A DNA stretch of 64,000 bases. Source: a bacterium. Lineage in GTDB: Bacteria > Auribacterota > UBA3054. The notes below the pieces were generated by a model, which was not told where the DNA came from, did not search any database, and was given only the letters and a program-made list of their open reading frames with translations. The position numbers and the translations under genes were made by a program. Location of the stretch: positions 62,001 through 126,000 of the forward strand of contig JAFYXV010000007.1 of NCBI GenBank assembly GCA_017557885.1, read 5' to 3'. Shown here one piece after another: positions 30,996 through 40,335 of the stretch (position 1 is its first letter; each line of letters starts with the position of its first letter).

Positions 30996-32333
30996 ATGAA
31001 CAAAGACCTCACCAAAGAATATCTTGGCAAGCTTGCCCAAGATTTTTCCAAATGCCCGAAGAACAAACTGGCGATGAACGCCGTAGTGAAGAGCGGACCG
31101 AGAGCCGCCACCACCAACTGGGACGTCGTCAAGACCCCGAGCCGCGTCTTCTCCGACTACATCAAGACGCCCGCCATCACGAACCAGAAAGGCAGCGGAC
31201 GCTGCTGGCTCTTCTCCGCCCTGAACACTTTCAGGATGAAAGCCATCAAGAAGATGAACATCGACGAGTTCGAGTTCTCCCAGGCTTACCCGATGTTCTG
31301 GGACAAGCTGGAAAAGGCCAACTACTTCCTGGAATCCGTGCTTGAGACTCTGGACGAAGAGACCGACGGCCGTCTTATCCAGCATCTTTTGGGCGATCCT
31401 CTGGGCGACGGCGGCCAGTGGGACATGATGGTCAACCTTGTTCAGAAATACGGCCTCGTTCCCAAGACGGTCTATCCCGAAAGCTTCAGCAGCAGCTCCA
31501 CCGGCTCCATGAACGGTATCCTCACCAGCAAGCTTAAAGAATTCGCCTGCACTCTTAGAGAAGCCTACAAGAAAGGCGAGAAAGTCGCCGCTTTGAGAGC
31601 CAAGAAAGGCGAAATGATCCAGCAGTTCTACAACATCCTGACCATCCATATGGGCACTCCTCCCACGGAATTCATGTGGCAGTGGCGCGATAAAAAAGGC
31701 AAATTCCATCGCAAAGGTATAATGACCCCGCAGCAGTTCTACAAAGAATTCGTGGGCATCAACCTCGACGACTACATCTGCCTCATCAACGCCCCGACCA
31801 AGGACAAACCCTATGAGAAGATGTACACCGTGAAATTCCTCGGCAACGTGGTGGGCGGTCATCCCGTCAGATACCTCAACGTTGAAATAGACGTCATGAA
31901 GCAGGCCGCCATCAAGACCATCAAGGGCGGCGAAGTCGTCTGGTTCGGCTGCGACGTAGGCAAACAGCTCGACGGCAACCTCGGCATACTCGACCTCAAG
32001 ATGTACGACGAGGATCTCCTCTGCGGCGCCGGCTGCAAATTGAACAAGGCCCAGCGCCTCGACTACAACGAGAGTCGCATGAACCACGCCATGGTGCTTA
32101 CGGCTGTCGATCTTGACAGTAAGGGCAAACCCGTCCGCTGGCTCATCGAGAACAGCTGGGGCGACAAGAACGAAGGCAAAGGCTTCCTGACCATGACTGA
32201 CGAATGGTTCAGCGAATACACCTACGAAGTCGCCGTCAACAAGAAATACCTGTCCGAGAAACTCAAAAAAGTCCTCAAGCAGAAGCTCATTGAGCTGAAG
32301 CCTTGGGATCCCATGGGCTCTCTCGCCAAGTAA
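30996..32333 (+). CDS. pepC: Aminopeptidase C / bleomycin hydrolase-type C1 cysteine peptidase
   Basis: This 445-residue papain-family cytoplasmic peptidase is of the PepC/bleomycin hydrolase type. The Cys nucleophile is in NQKGSGRCWLFSALN (about residue 69), the His is in RMNHAMVLTAVD (about residue 363), and the Asn is in WLIENSWGD (about residue 387). There is no signal peptide. These enzymes form hexamers with C-terminal self-processing tails. AAGGAG lies close before the ATG. A weak TTGTCA is present at 30948 in the upstream gap, but no good -10 follows. Codon usage is strongly biased to C-ending codons, consistent with high expression. Confidence 0.92.
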   Translation: MNKDLTKEYLGKLAQDFSKCPKNKLAMNAVVKSGPRAATTNWDVVKTPSRVFSDYIKTPAITNQKGSGRCWLFSALNTFRMKAIKKMNIDEFEFSQAYPMFWDKLEKANYFLESVLETLDEETDGRLIQHLLGDPLGDGGQWDMMVNLVQKYGLVPKTVYPESFSSSSTGSMNGILTSKLKEFACTLREAYKKGEKVAALRAKKGEMIQQFYNILTIHMGTPPTEFMWQWRDKKGKFHRKGIMTPQQFYKEFVGINLDDYICLINAPTKDKPYEKMYTVKFLGNVVGGHPVRYLNVEIDVMKQAAIKTIKGGEVVWFGCDVGKQLDGNLGILDLKMYDEDLLCGAGCKLNKAQRLDYNESRMNHAMVLTAVDLDSKGKPVRWLIENSWGDKNEGKGFLTMTDEWFSEYTYEVAVNKKYLSEKLKKVLKQKLIELKPWDPMGSLAK

Positions 32334-32352
32334 AAAAACGCGCTCTTTCTAA

Positions 32353-33615
32353 GTGGTAAAGATTTATCTGACAATCGCTGTCCTGATAATCCTTTCGGCG
32401 TTCTTCTCGGGCTCCGAAACGGCTTTCTTTACCCTTAGCAGAGTGCAATTGAAGATGCTGGGGGAGAAGGGAGGAAAAGTCGGCGCCGCCATTGCGAAAC
32501 TCCTTTCCAACCCAAGGCGCGTCCTGAACACCCTTCTCCTCTGCAATCTTCTGGTCAACACGATCCTCTCCGCCCTTCTTTCAAAGATCTTCCTTGATCT
32601 TTTCGGCCCGAGCGGACTTGGCATAGCGGTCGTCGTGGCGACCATTTTGCTTCTCATTTTCGGCGAGATCACGCCTAAGGTCATAAGCCTTGGCAACTAC
32701 ATGACCGTTTCCAAGATCGCGGTCTATCCAATTAGTTTTTGCTGCTATGTTTTGGCGCCTTTCCGTTTCGCCCTGCGCATAGTCTCCAACGGCATCCTAA
32801 GGCTTCTGGGCCTTCCTCTTGAGAAGGCTGACCGTTTCACCAGGGAAACGTACCTGGCGGCTTTGATGACTAGCAAGGAGAAGGGCGCGCTGGAAATGAA
32901 CGAAGCGGACATGATCCACGCCATCTGCGCCTTCCGAACGATGAAAGCGGTGGACGTCAGGACTCCCAGGACGGAGATGGTAGCCATAAGCGAGGAGGAA
33001 AATCTTTTTCAAGCCGTCGCTCTGGCTGAGCGCAGCGGCGTGTATTTTATTCCCGTTTACAGAGGCAGCATCGACCGCATTGTCGCGATATTGGAGATCC
33101 CGATCCTGACCAACAACTGGCGCGCCGCCAAAAAGGACGCCGTCATAAAGGATCTCATCGATTCCGCCGACTACATCCATCCGCCTTTTTTGAGTCCCGG
33201 CACCAGGCTTCTTGACGATCTCATCAAAGAGATGCGCGACAAAAAGGAAATGATCGCCGTCATCCTTGACGAATACGGCGGAACGGACGGCATCATCCAG
33301 CGCCACGAAGCCGTTGACACCATGTTGGGCGGCATAATGGGCTTAAAAGAAAGAGAGATCCACATCAGGCCGAACGGGGACATCATCTCCGCGGCTTCCG
33401 CCAAACTCGTGGACCTCAACTGGGAATGCTCTCTTTCTTTCCCGACTGACTTAGACGCCACGTTAGCCGGCTACATCATGCGCATGACCGGCAAGATTCC
33501 GGAAGTCGGTTTCACCTTTGAGAGCGAAGGCTTGAAGATCACTATCCTTAAGCGCAGCGGCCTGAAGCTTGAGACCGTCAGGTTAAGGCCTATAGACAAC
33601 GGAGGCGCCCAGTGA
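32353..33615 (+). CDS. CNNM/CorC-family transporter (DUF21-CBS-CorC_HlyC), first of pair
   Basis: This 420-residue membrane protein starts with GTG. A DUF21 (CNNM) transmembrane domain spans about 1-150 with several helices (FFSGSETAFFTLSR early, FGEITPKVISLGN near residue 100), then a CBS pair (about 185-310; VRTPRTEMVAI, AVILDEYGGTDG) and a C-terminal CorC_HlyC domain ending near residue 410. Such proteins act in magnesium or cobalt efflux, though many are annotated 'hemolysin'. The next gene is a paralog overlapping its stop by four bases, so the two may form a heteromeric transporter. Confidence 0.9.
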   Translation: MVKIYLTIAVLIILSAFFSGSETAFFTLSRVQLKMLGEKGGKVGAAIAKLLSNPRRVLNTLLLCNLLVNTILSALLSKIFLDLFGPSGLGIAVVVATILLLIFGEITPKVISLGNYMTVSKIAVYPISFCCYVLAPFRFALRIVSNGILRLLGLPLEKADRFTRETYLAALMTSKEKGALEMNEADMIHAICAFRTMKAVDVRTPRTEMVAISEEENLFQAVALAERSGVYFIPVYRGSIDRIVAILEIPILTNNWRAAKKDAVIKDLIDSADYIHPPFLSPGTRLLDDLIKEMRDKKEMIAVILDEYGGTDGIIQRHEAVDTMLGGIMGLKEREIHIRPNGDIISAASAKLVDLNWECSLSFPTDLDATLAGYIMRMTGKIPEVGFTFESEGLKITILKRSGLKLETVRLRPIDNGGAQ

Positions 33616-34883
33616 CGACAGTCCTTATAATAGCCGTCATTTTCTGCCTTATGGGCTGCTTCTTCTGCGCCGGTTCGGAGATCGCTCTGCTTTCCGTTGA
33701 CCGCTCTTACGTCAAGAGCTGCCTCGGCAAGAAAACAGGCGCGGTCGCCACTTACAAGCTCATAACCACCATGAGCCTGACGCTCTCCTGCATTCTCCTC
33801 GGCACGAATTTGTTCAACACTATGACTTCGGCGCTCTTCACGCCCTTGATGGACAGCATGCGAACCGCGCTGAAACTACCAGAGAGCATCTCCACATCGC
33901 TCCTTACTACGCTGATCGCGACGCCCGCCATGCTCGTTTTCGGAGAAGTCGTGCCCAAGGCCATCGGACTCAACGACCCGGCCTCCTTCTCTTTCAAAGC
34001 TGCGCCGGCGCTTCTCTTTTTCAGGAATATCTTAAAGCCCGTGCTCATAGTCCTTGACTGGATAACTTCCCTTATCGCCAAGCCTCTTGGCGGCAAAGGC
34101 GGCGGACAGATCGTCGCCAAGGAGGAAGTGGAAGCTATGACTTCCATGGGCAGGGAAGAGGGCGCCCTGACCGACGAGGAGTGCCTTCTCATCAAGCGCG
34201 CCATGGACCTTACCCAGCAGACCATCGCTTCCGTCATGACGCCCATCATCGAGCTGCATTGCTTCCCCGCCACCATGACGGTCGGCGACTTCCTCGATTT
34301 AAGCGCCGACAAGAACGAAGCCATCTTCCCGGTCTATGACGAACGTCCTGAGAACGTGGAAGGCGTCATGTACAAGAGCCTGGCTTTGAAAGCCATCATG
34401 CTCGATCCCAAAGCCGAATTCAAGCCGCTTTCCGAAGTCATGTATAAGGACATCAACTTCGTTCCGGAACTCCTCAGCGCCGACACCATCATAAGGGACC
34501 TTAGGAAACAGGGCGCCAAACTGGCCTTCGCCGTGGATGAATTCGGCGCCGTAACAGGCATGGTCACTCCCATCGACGTCGCCGAGGAGATCGTCGGCAC
34601 GATGTTCGACATGACTCCCCGTTACGTCCTGCACAAGAATCCGGACGGCAGCGTTGAGTGCGACGGCAGGGCGGACGCTGAAAAAGTTGGCGAAGCCCTG
34701 AACGTCATTTTCGACCGCAAAGGCTACGACACCATAGGCGGCCTCATCATGAAGCTCGCTTCCAAAGTCCCTGAATCCGGCGAAATTTACACGCAAGGCA
34801 AAGTCAAATTCACCGTCATCTCCGCCACGCCAAGACGCATCAGCCGCGTCAAAGTCGAAATCGACAAATCCAACGCTAAATAA
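33612..34883 (+). CDS. CNNM/CorC-family transporter, second of pair
   Basis: This 423-residue paralog of the preceding gene has the same order: DUF21 membrane domain (CAGSEIALLSVDRS early, FGEVVPKAIGLND near residue 115), CBS region (VMTPIIELHCFPA, FAVDEFGAVTGMVT), and a CorC_HlyC C-terminus (GLIMKLASKVPESGE). It starts with GTG inside the previous stop. The arrangement of two different adjacent copies is common in several phyla and suggests complementary subunits. A short perfect hairpin straddles its stop codon. Confidence 0.9.
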   Translation: MTTVLIIAVIFCLMGCFFCAGSEIALLSVDRSYVKSCLGKKTGAVATYKLITTMSLTLSCILLGTNLFNTMTSALFTPLMDSMRTALKLPESISTSLLTTLIATPAMLVFGEVVPKAIGLNDPASFSFKAAPALLFFRNILKPVLIVLDWITSLIAKPLGGKGGGQIVAKEEVEAMTSMGREEGALTDEECLLIKRAMDLTQQTIASVMTPIIELHCFPATMTVGDFLDLSADKNEAIFPVYDERPENVEGVMYKSLALKAIMLDPKAEFKPLSEVMYKDINFVPELLSADTIIRDLRKQGAKLAFAVDEFGAVTGMVTPIDVAEEIVGTMFDMTPRYVLHKNPDGSVECDGRADAEKVGEALNVIFDRKGYDTIGGLIMKLASKVPESGEIYTQGKVKFTVISATPRRISRVKVEIDKSNAK

Positions 34884-34891
34884 TTAGCGTT
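34872..34891 (+). terminator. Short hairpin across the stop codon
   Basis: AACGCTAA/TTAGCGTT stem with ATAA loop, including the TAA stop. It lacks a T-run, so it is a weak terminator at best. Confidence 0.4.
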
Positions 34892-34907
34892 AAGTGATTG
34901 ATATATT

Positions 34908-34937
34908 TTGCTTTTTAAGAAAGTTTATTATATAATA
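34908..34937 (+). promoter_or_regulatory. Promoter of the secreted-protein island operon
   Basis: TTGCTT (34908-34913), an 18-base spacer and TATAAT (34932-34937), in an AT-rich gap. A leader of about 40 bases leads to the ATG at 34985. Confidence 0.65.
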
Positions 34938-34984
34938 GAGAAAAAGTGTACCTATTTAGTCTAAGACTTGCTGGGTTGTTGCCT

Positions 34985-36136
34985 ATGAGAAAATCTTTAC
35001 TATTACTTAGTTTTATTGCGTCTTTCTGTATTTTTGCGGAAGATGTATCTGTTAAACCTGCCGGCGAAGGCACCGCGGAGAATCCCTATTTGTTTGACCG
35101 CTTGGAGAATTTCTTCTGGCTCAGGCAAAACATTCTGGAAATGGATCCGGAAGTTCCGGTCTATTGCAAGCAAATCAAAAATATCGACGCTAGCGCGACG
35201 CAGGATGGCGGAGATTATGCTTGGCAAACGATTGAGTTTAACAAACATTTTTTTGTTTATGATGGACAGTGCTATACAATTTACGGTCTTGAGCCAGAAG
35301 AAAAAGCCGCTTTATTCGGAACCGGGTATTTTCAGTTAAAGAATATCAGAATACAGGGTGCGGAAGGAAAAAAGACCTGTTCGCTTGCTGAAATTTTGTA
35401 TTCATCACCCGAAAAAAAAGGTTTCTTAGAGAACTGCCGCATCAAAGGACTTATTGTCGGAAGCCCGGCTTTGGTATCAACTGTTTCGGGAAGTGACGTA
35501 AGAATCGAAGACTGTGTTGTAGAAGCGGATATTGAAAATTTAGAGGGAAGCGGTGCGTTGATTCAACGTTTTGCCTCATTTGGGCCTTGCTCAATCAAGA
35601 GTAGTTGTTTTAAAGGAAAAATTGAAACAACTAATACGTCGATTGCTGGGTTGATTTATTGTGTTTATCTTTTTTCAAACGCTGCTGTCACCATAGAAGA
35701 TTGTTATTCTGATTTTGAAGTATCGGTGGGTTCGGAAGATGTTTGCTGGTTTGCGGGAATGATACAGCTTTTTTTCCCAGTCGGAGGCGCTGCAACAAAC
35801 TCGACGGTAAATATTGAACGTTGTTATATCTCTGGCACACTAAAGGGCTCTCTCTCTGCTAATAGCAAAGCCTTTATTTCGGATGCGCCCTCGATTAATA
35901 CACTTAATGTCAAGCATTGCTATTACGATGAGACTATGAATTTATCGGATGATTACGCAATGGCCAAGACAGACGAGGAAATGAAGCAGAAAGCAACGTT
36001 TGAAAACTGGGATTTTGAAAATGTATGGGATATTGACGAAGACGAAGGAATGCCGTATTTAAGATGCGAAGTTCCCGAACCGTTTGGAATGGTTGCTCTG
36101 ATTTTGCTGCTTTTGCTCAAAAAACTTGGGCATTAA
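34985..36136 (+). CDS. Secreted GLUG-type repeat protein with PEP-CTERM-like tail
   Basis: I choose the ATG at 34985 (MRKSLLLLSFIASFCIFA, a signal peptide) over the upstream in-frame start at 34946; this gives 383 residues. The mature part begins VKPAGEGTAENPYLFDRLENFFWLR, and continues with repeated beta-helix-like turns (EDCVVEAD, EDCYSDFEV, ERCYISGTL, KHCYYDETM), each with a Cys before Tyr or Val. It ends in TDEEMKQKATFENWDFENVWDI, typical of GLUG-motif proteins. The C-terminus is PEP followed by a hydrophobic stretch and KK, like a PEP-CTERM sorting signal. It shares start and end modules with the 38575 protein. It is probably surface-exposed; ligand unknown. AT-rich. Confidence 0.75.
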   Translation: MRKSLLLLSFIASFCIFAEDVSVKPAGEGTAENPYLFDRLENFFWLRQNILEMDPEVPVYCKQIKNIDASATQDGGDYAWQTIEFNKHFFVYDGQCYTIYGLEPEEKAALFGTGYFQLKNIRIQGAEGKKTCSLAEILYSSPEKKGFLENCRIKGLIVGSPALVSTVSGSDVRIEDCVVEADIENLEGSGALIQRFASFGPCSIKSSCFKGKIETTNTSIAGLIYCVYLFSNAAVTIEDCYSDFEVSVGSEDVCWFAGMIQLFFPVGGAATNSTVNIERCYISGTLKGSLSANSKAFISDAPSINTLNVKHCYYDETMNLSDDYAMAKTDEEMKQKATFENWDFENVWDIDEDEGMPYLRCEVPEPFGMVALILLLLLKKLGH

Positions 36137-36153
36137 ATATAAGGAGACGACTA

Positions 36154-37575
36154 ATGATAAAACAAATAAAAAAATATACTTTAAGTTGTTTATTACTTTT
36201 TTTAATGCCTTGGCTTTCTATAACGGGTAAAGCCGTTGTTCCAGATTTTATGACGATTTCAGGTCCTTCTAAAATAGCAGTTGGGAAACCAGATTTGGAA
36301 TATTCGGTTTACTATTACATTAATGGTTCGTTTACATTAATTAATTTTGATTTTGTGGTATGGGATGGAGATGATCTTCTTAGCCAAAGCAATTCTGAGC
36401 ACCAATTACATCTGTATTTTAATGCTCCTACTCACGAAGGCATTTTGGCAATGACGGCTGTTTTTGATTATAAAGACGCAAACGGTGCAGACCATAGACT
36501 TATGTGTGAAAGGAATCTAAAAGTACAAAAACCATTTTTGCAAGCGCTAAGAACAGGTTTAAATGGCGTCGTTTATAACAATAACGATACGGCGGTTCCA
36601 ATACATTGGAACATTGACGATGATGACAGGGATGCGGGAGATTTGAATAACTATTACGGCATGGATTGTAAACAAATTACGGAAATGAGTTGTGCTGACA
36701 ATGATCTTTATTGCGTTAACGCTTGGATAACCAATGACCTTCTCAATACTAGCCAATGTAATTTTAAAATAAAGACGCCCGAGTCCATGCGCTTGTGGTT
36801 CACTCAAAATAAAAGTTCGTTGTGCTGCGATTCCAACAGCGTTTATGAAACCACTTGTGACATAAAGACCTGGTTTAACAACAATGCGAATTCAACGGGT
36901 AACAGGTTATATGTTGAATGGATAGTTTCGCCAGATACAACGACAAACGAATATGTAGAGTTCTACTGCAACGATGTTCAATTTGCAAAGTTGCGCTACA
37001 AAGGGTATGCGCTGACTCATGGCGCATTGCCGAACAAAGCTGAACGTATATATTTTGAGGATCGCTGTGAACTGGATGGGTGCGAATGGAGGATTGCTCC
37101 GGGCGGCGGCACTCACGAACACGACCGCAATTCGCTTGCTGAAGCGGTTGACCCCAATTTTACAAAGTACGGAGAACCATTTGTCGCAACGACTAGTTCG
37201 CCGTATGGCACAAACGTTTATGTTTTGCAAGATTCGATATACAATACTTTCTTGTGCCGCTGCATAAGTATGGATACGTTTGGCAACCAAAATCATGTTT
37301 TTGAAGATTCCGATGCTACGGCATTTTTCACTAGGCAATATTTTTGGACATACAACTACTGCAATTACTCAATGTCCGTTCCATTTAGCGATATACTTTA
37401 TTATAGCGGTCAGTTTGCAGCTACAAAAGTTCCCTCGTCTTGGGCGATAAATTGCCATCCGTCCTGGGCTATGTTTACTAGTCGCTTTTTTAATCGTCCA
37501 AAGATAATTCACAGAGCAGAGCAATTGGAAGCAACAAGAACGATTCAAAAAACTTATGTGAAAGAACTGCCATAA
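36154..37575 (+). CDS. Secreted cysteine-rich protein of unknown function
   Basis: This 473-residue protein starts at the ATG preceded by AAGGAG; a longer frame reaching back to 36064 overlaps the previous gene and lacks a signal peptide. The signal sequence (LSCLLLFLMPWLSITGKA) ends near residue 27. An Ig-like beta domain (about 28-140) precedes a larger region with many cysteines and aromatic residues (SLCCDSN, FLCRCIS, YNYCNYS) and an HEHDRN motif near residue 325. I do not recognise a family. The cysteine spacing suggests disulfide-stabilised extracytoplasmic folding. It is the second gene of a four-gene operon of exported proteins; composition is AT-rich. Confidence 0.7.
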   Translation: MIKQIKKYTLSCLLLFLMPWLSITGKAVVPDFMTISGPSKIAVGKPDLEYSVYYYINGSFTLINFDFVVWDGDDLLSQSNSEHQLHLYFNAPTHEGILAMTAVFDYKDANGADHRLMCERNLKVQKPFLQALRTGLNGVVYNNNDTAVPIHWNIDDDDRDAGDLNNYYGMDCKQITEMSCADNDLYCVNAWITNDLLNTSQCNFKIKTPESMRLWFTQNKSSLCCDSNSVYETTCDIKTWFNNNANSTGNRLYVEWIVSPDTTTNEYVEFYCNDVQFAKLRYKGYALTHGALPNKAERIYFEDRCELDGCEWRIAPGGGTHEHDRNSLAEAVDPNFTKYGEPFVATTSSPYGTNVYVLQDSIYNTFLCRCISMDTFGNQNHVFEDSDATAFFTRQYFWTYNYCNYSMSVPFSDILYYSGQFAATKVPSSWAINCHPSWAMFTSRFFNRPKIIHRAEQLEATRTIQKTYVKELP

Positions 37576-37594
37576 AAAATATCGGAGACAGAAT

Positions 37595-38557
37595 ATGAAA
37601 AAATGTTTATATATAGCTTTATTATCTTCTTTAGCTTTCGGCATAGCGCCGGATGAATACGTGCTTTTGTTAGAAAAAGTTGCACAAACACCTGCCATTG
37701 TCTTTGAAAAGGAAGATTTCTCCTGGGATAAATACTCGCCGGCAGTTACAAATCAATTCATAGAAGGAATAAAAGCTGGAGATGAATTAGCAAAACTTTC
37801 TCCGGCTGAAACTATTCCGCTTCTTTTTGATTTTATAGAAAGTGGACAAGGAGCTGAGAAAAAAACGGTTACTTTCTTTGAAACACGCGGATATTACACT
37901 AATTTTTTCTCGGAAGAAATCTATAAACAGATTAGAGATCAGGGCGGAATTCACTGCGGATTTAGCGGCATGGGCAAACTAGCCTTCCCATGGTTAACGA
38001 AAAAATATAGAGGGAAAGATTTTAACGAATACGAGATTCAGTATTTCTGGTGGGTATATGACAGGAAACATCTTCCTAGTATCTGGCAGTCCTGGTATTA
38101 TTGCTGGCAGGAAGAAAACGCCAGACCTGAACCGAGAAAGTATGTTCAGGAACGTTTAATTGGCGATGTTTCCTGCTTGGGTTTCTACGTTTTTCCATAT
38201 CTTGCCGAGAGCTTGAAAAACGACAAAAGCTTGGATACGGTGGTTGAAGTCTTCAGAACATATTCCTGTTTTTCCATCAAAGGAGATTTCCAGACCTGGT
38301 GGGAAGGGAACAAAGACAGATATGCTTTCCCGGAAGCAAAAGGCTGGAACCACGCTTTAGAAGTCCTGAACAATGGAAAACTAGCGGTGTATAAGTCTGC
38401 CAGGGAAAACATGCCATCCTGGCATGAACTGGCGGAAAGCTATTACACCGAAAACAATAACATAAATCGCTATTGGTATTATTTTCTCTCCGACAAAGAC
38501 GAAATAACGGAAGAAGACGTTACCGAAGCGATTTGCAAAGCCATTGAAGACAAATGA
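37595..38557 (+). CDS. Secreted protein of unknown function
   Basis: This 320-residue protein has a short signal peptide (KKCLYIALLSSLAFG). The mature protein is helical and very rich in Trp and Tyr (YFWWVYDRKHLPSIWQSWYYCWQEE near residue 150; WWEGNKDRY near 231). There is no known motif. A GGAGA lies before the ATG, 19 bases from the previous stop. It is likely cotranslated within the island operon. The length and helix pattern hint at TPR/HEAT-like packing, but I cannot support a family. Confidence 0.65.
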   Translation: MKKCLYIALLSSLAFGIAPDEYVLLLEKVAQTPAIVFEKEDFSWDKYSPAVTNQFIEGIKAGDELAKLSPAETIPLLFDFIESGQGAEKKTVTFFETRGYYTNFFSEEIYKQIRDQGGIHCGFSGMGKLAFPWLTKKYRGKDFNEYEIQYFWWVYDRKHLPSIWQSWYYCWQEENARPEPRKYVQERLIGDVSCLGFYVFPYLAESLKNDKSLDTVVEVFRTYSCFSIKGDFQTWWEGNKDRYAFPEAKGWNHALEVLNNGKLAVYKSARENMPSWHELAESYYTENNNINRYWYYFLSDKDEITEEDVTEAICKAIEDK

Positions 38558-38574
38558 TCTTCAAGGAGTCCACT

Positions 38575-40275
38575 ATGAAAAAACTTGCTGTATTTATAAT
38601 CGCTTTGGCAATGAGTTTTTCTTCGTCTGCCCAAAATGCTGACGTTAAGCCGGAAGGGGAAGGGACGAAGGAATCGCCTTATCTGTTTAAGCAGATACAA
38701 AATTTTAATTGGATCGCTCACCAAAGAGATAAGATCGATGCCGGAACGACCGTTTATTGTGTTCAGATAAACGATATTGATGCGTCGGAAACAGAAAATT
38801 GGTTTCTTCCTGAAATAGAGACAAACAATATTAACGGTGAGAAACGCGGGTCTTGGATACTGAATTATGACGGACAAGGCTTTAACATTGAAAATCTTTA
38901 TATTTATTGTCAGGGTACTTTTCACGCGCTTTTTGCTGTAGGTAATTTTCAATTAAAAAACATCAACATTATAAATGCAAAAAACAAAGTGTTTGATGGC
39001 CGTATACTAAGTTGTCAAGGGATATTGGTAGGTCGCATGGGATCCGGTTACATAAAAAATTGCCATATTCGTGAAACATCGATGTACGCTAATGCGGCTT
39101 TGGTCGATCAATTGTGCGGCTCTGATGTTGAAATTAGCGATTGCTCGGTTGATGTTGAACTAAAAAACGCTTATGCGGGATTAATTAATTTTGTGCGCAA
39201 TTATGGAACCGTGGTAATTAAAAACACAAGCGTTAAAGCTAAAATTAAAATTGATGACATTGAGTGCGAAGTAGCATCAGCTGGTTTTATTAATGCTTTG
39301 CAACTGGAGAAGAAAAGCAAGAAAACAGTTATTGAGGACTGTTATACCGATGTAGATATTAGGGCCCCACATGGTGGCCTAGTTGGATTTATAGGCACAA
39401 TTACCACTCTTAGATACGGAGAACAGGTTGACTTCTCAATCAATCGTTGCTATTCCACAGGAACAATAGGCAACACGAAATCCTGGGGGAGTGCAAGTTT
39501 TCTGCATAAAATATACGATTGCGAACCTGAAATAAACAATTGTTATTACAACGCCTCAACGTTATTGAAGGAAGACAAATACGCTCTTCCTAAGACAGAA
39601 GAAGAGATGAAGCACCAGGCGACCTTCGAGGGCTGGGACTTCGAGAACGTCTGGGCAATAGACGAAGGAAACGGCTTCCCTTATCTTAGGGAAGCGGAAG
39701 TTGAGAAGATATATCCGAAACTCCTCGTCAATTATAACGGCACAGGGGAATGCACCGTTGACAACGGCGTGGTGACGATCGAAGGCGGGAGCGACAAAGA
39801 CACTATTGCTATTTCCGGACTGCTTGGCAACAGATGCCAGGTTAAAAATATCGTAACCGATCACGGCCTCAAAAAGGTCAAAGTTACGGGAGACCTTGAA
39901 GGCATGCAGGTGGCCGGTAAGGTCGGCGCGCTGCTTGTTAATCGCGGAAATTTAGGCAAGGAAGGAAAAGATTTCGCCATAGTTTTCGACGCTGACAACG
40001 CGGTTATCAAAGTCAAAGGCGAAAAAGGCAATATCGTCAAGGGAAGCAAGGCGGTTGGAACGATAATCGGCGGAGACATCAAAGGCAATATCCTCTGCGG
40101 AACGAGAGACGAAAACGGCAAGATAACTACGCTGGGAACCGTGAAGAAAATTGCGGCTTTAGGCGGCAACCTTGAAAATGGCAAGGTTGTGGCTGAACGT
40201 GTCGGAAAGGTCAGCGCCAAGCCTAAGGGCGGCAAAGGCGGCCAGATCATTGATTTCAAGACGGAAACCAATTAA
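38575..40275 (+). CDS. Secreted GLUG-type repeat protein, mosaic C-terminus
   Basis: This 566-residue protein starts at the ATG with AAGGAG seven bases upstream; an earlier ATG at 38554 overlaps the previous stop. Signal peptide (KKLAVFIIALAMSFSSSA), then VKPEGEGTKESPYLFKQIQNFNW, beta-helix-like repeats with Cys-Tyr turns (EDCYTDVD, NRCYSTGT, NNCYYNAS), and the GLUG end TEEEMKHQATFEGWDFENVWAIDEGNGFPYL. After residue ~375 follows a different glycine- and lysine-rich beta domain not present in the 34985 paralog. Base composition shifts from AT-rich to GC-rich around 39590, at the GLUG end. No PEP-type tail. A strong terminator follows. Confidence 0.75.
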   Translation: MKKLAVFIIALAMSFSSSAQNADVKPEGEGTKESPYLFKQIQNFNWIAHQRDKIDAGTTVYCVQINDIDASETENWFLPEIETNNINGEKRGSWILNYDGQGFNIENLYIYCQGTFHALFAVGNFQLKNINIINAKNKVFDGRILSCQGILVGRMGSGYIKNCHIRETSMYANAALVDQLCGSDVEISDCSVDVELKNAYAGLINFVRNYGTVVIKNTSVKAKIKIDDIECEVASAGFINALQLEKKSKKTVIEDCYTDVDIRAPHGGLVGFIGTITTLRYGEQVDFSINRCYSTGTIGNTKSWGSASFLHKIYDCEPEINNCYYNASTLLKEDKYALPKTEEEMKHQATFEGWDFENVWAIDEGNGFPYLREAEVEKIYPKLLVNYNGTGECTVDNGVVTIEGGSDKDTIAISGLLGNRCQVKNIVTDHGLKKVKVTGDLEGMQVAGKVGALLVNRGNLGKEGKDFAIVFDADNAVIKVKGEKGNIVKGSKAVGTIIGGDIKGNILCGTRDENGKITTLGTVKKIAALGGNLENGKVVAERVGKVSAKPKGGKGGQIIDFKTETN

Positions 40276-40296
40276 GAATAGGAATTGACCAGATTA

Positions 40297-40335
40297 TTTC
40301 ATGGCGGAAGGAAATCTTCCGCCATGAAAGTTTTG
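40297..40335 (+). terminator. Terminator of the island operon
   Basis: A 14-bp perfect stem TTTCATGGCGGAAG/CTTCCGCCATGAAA (40297-40310 with 40316-40329) followed by GTTTTGG. Confidence 0.8.

Noticed and set aside
30984-32087. A 367-codon minus-strand open frame
   Set aside because: Antisense shadow of pepC; no ribosome site or recognisable domain.
36064-36153. Upstream extension of the 36154 gene
   Set aside because: It overlaps the end of the previous gene and would bury the signal peptide; AAGGAG supports 36154.
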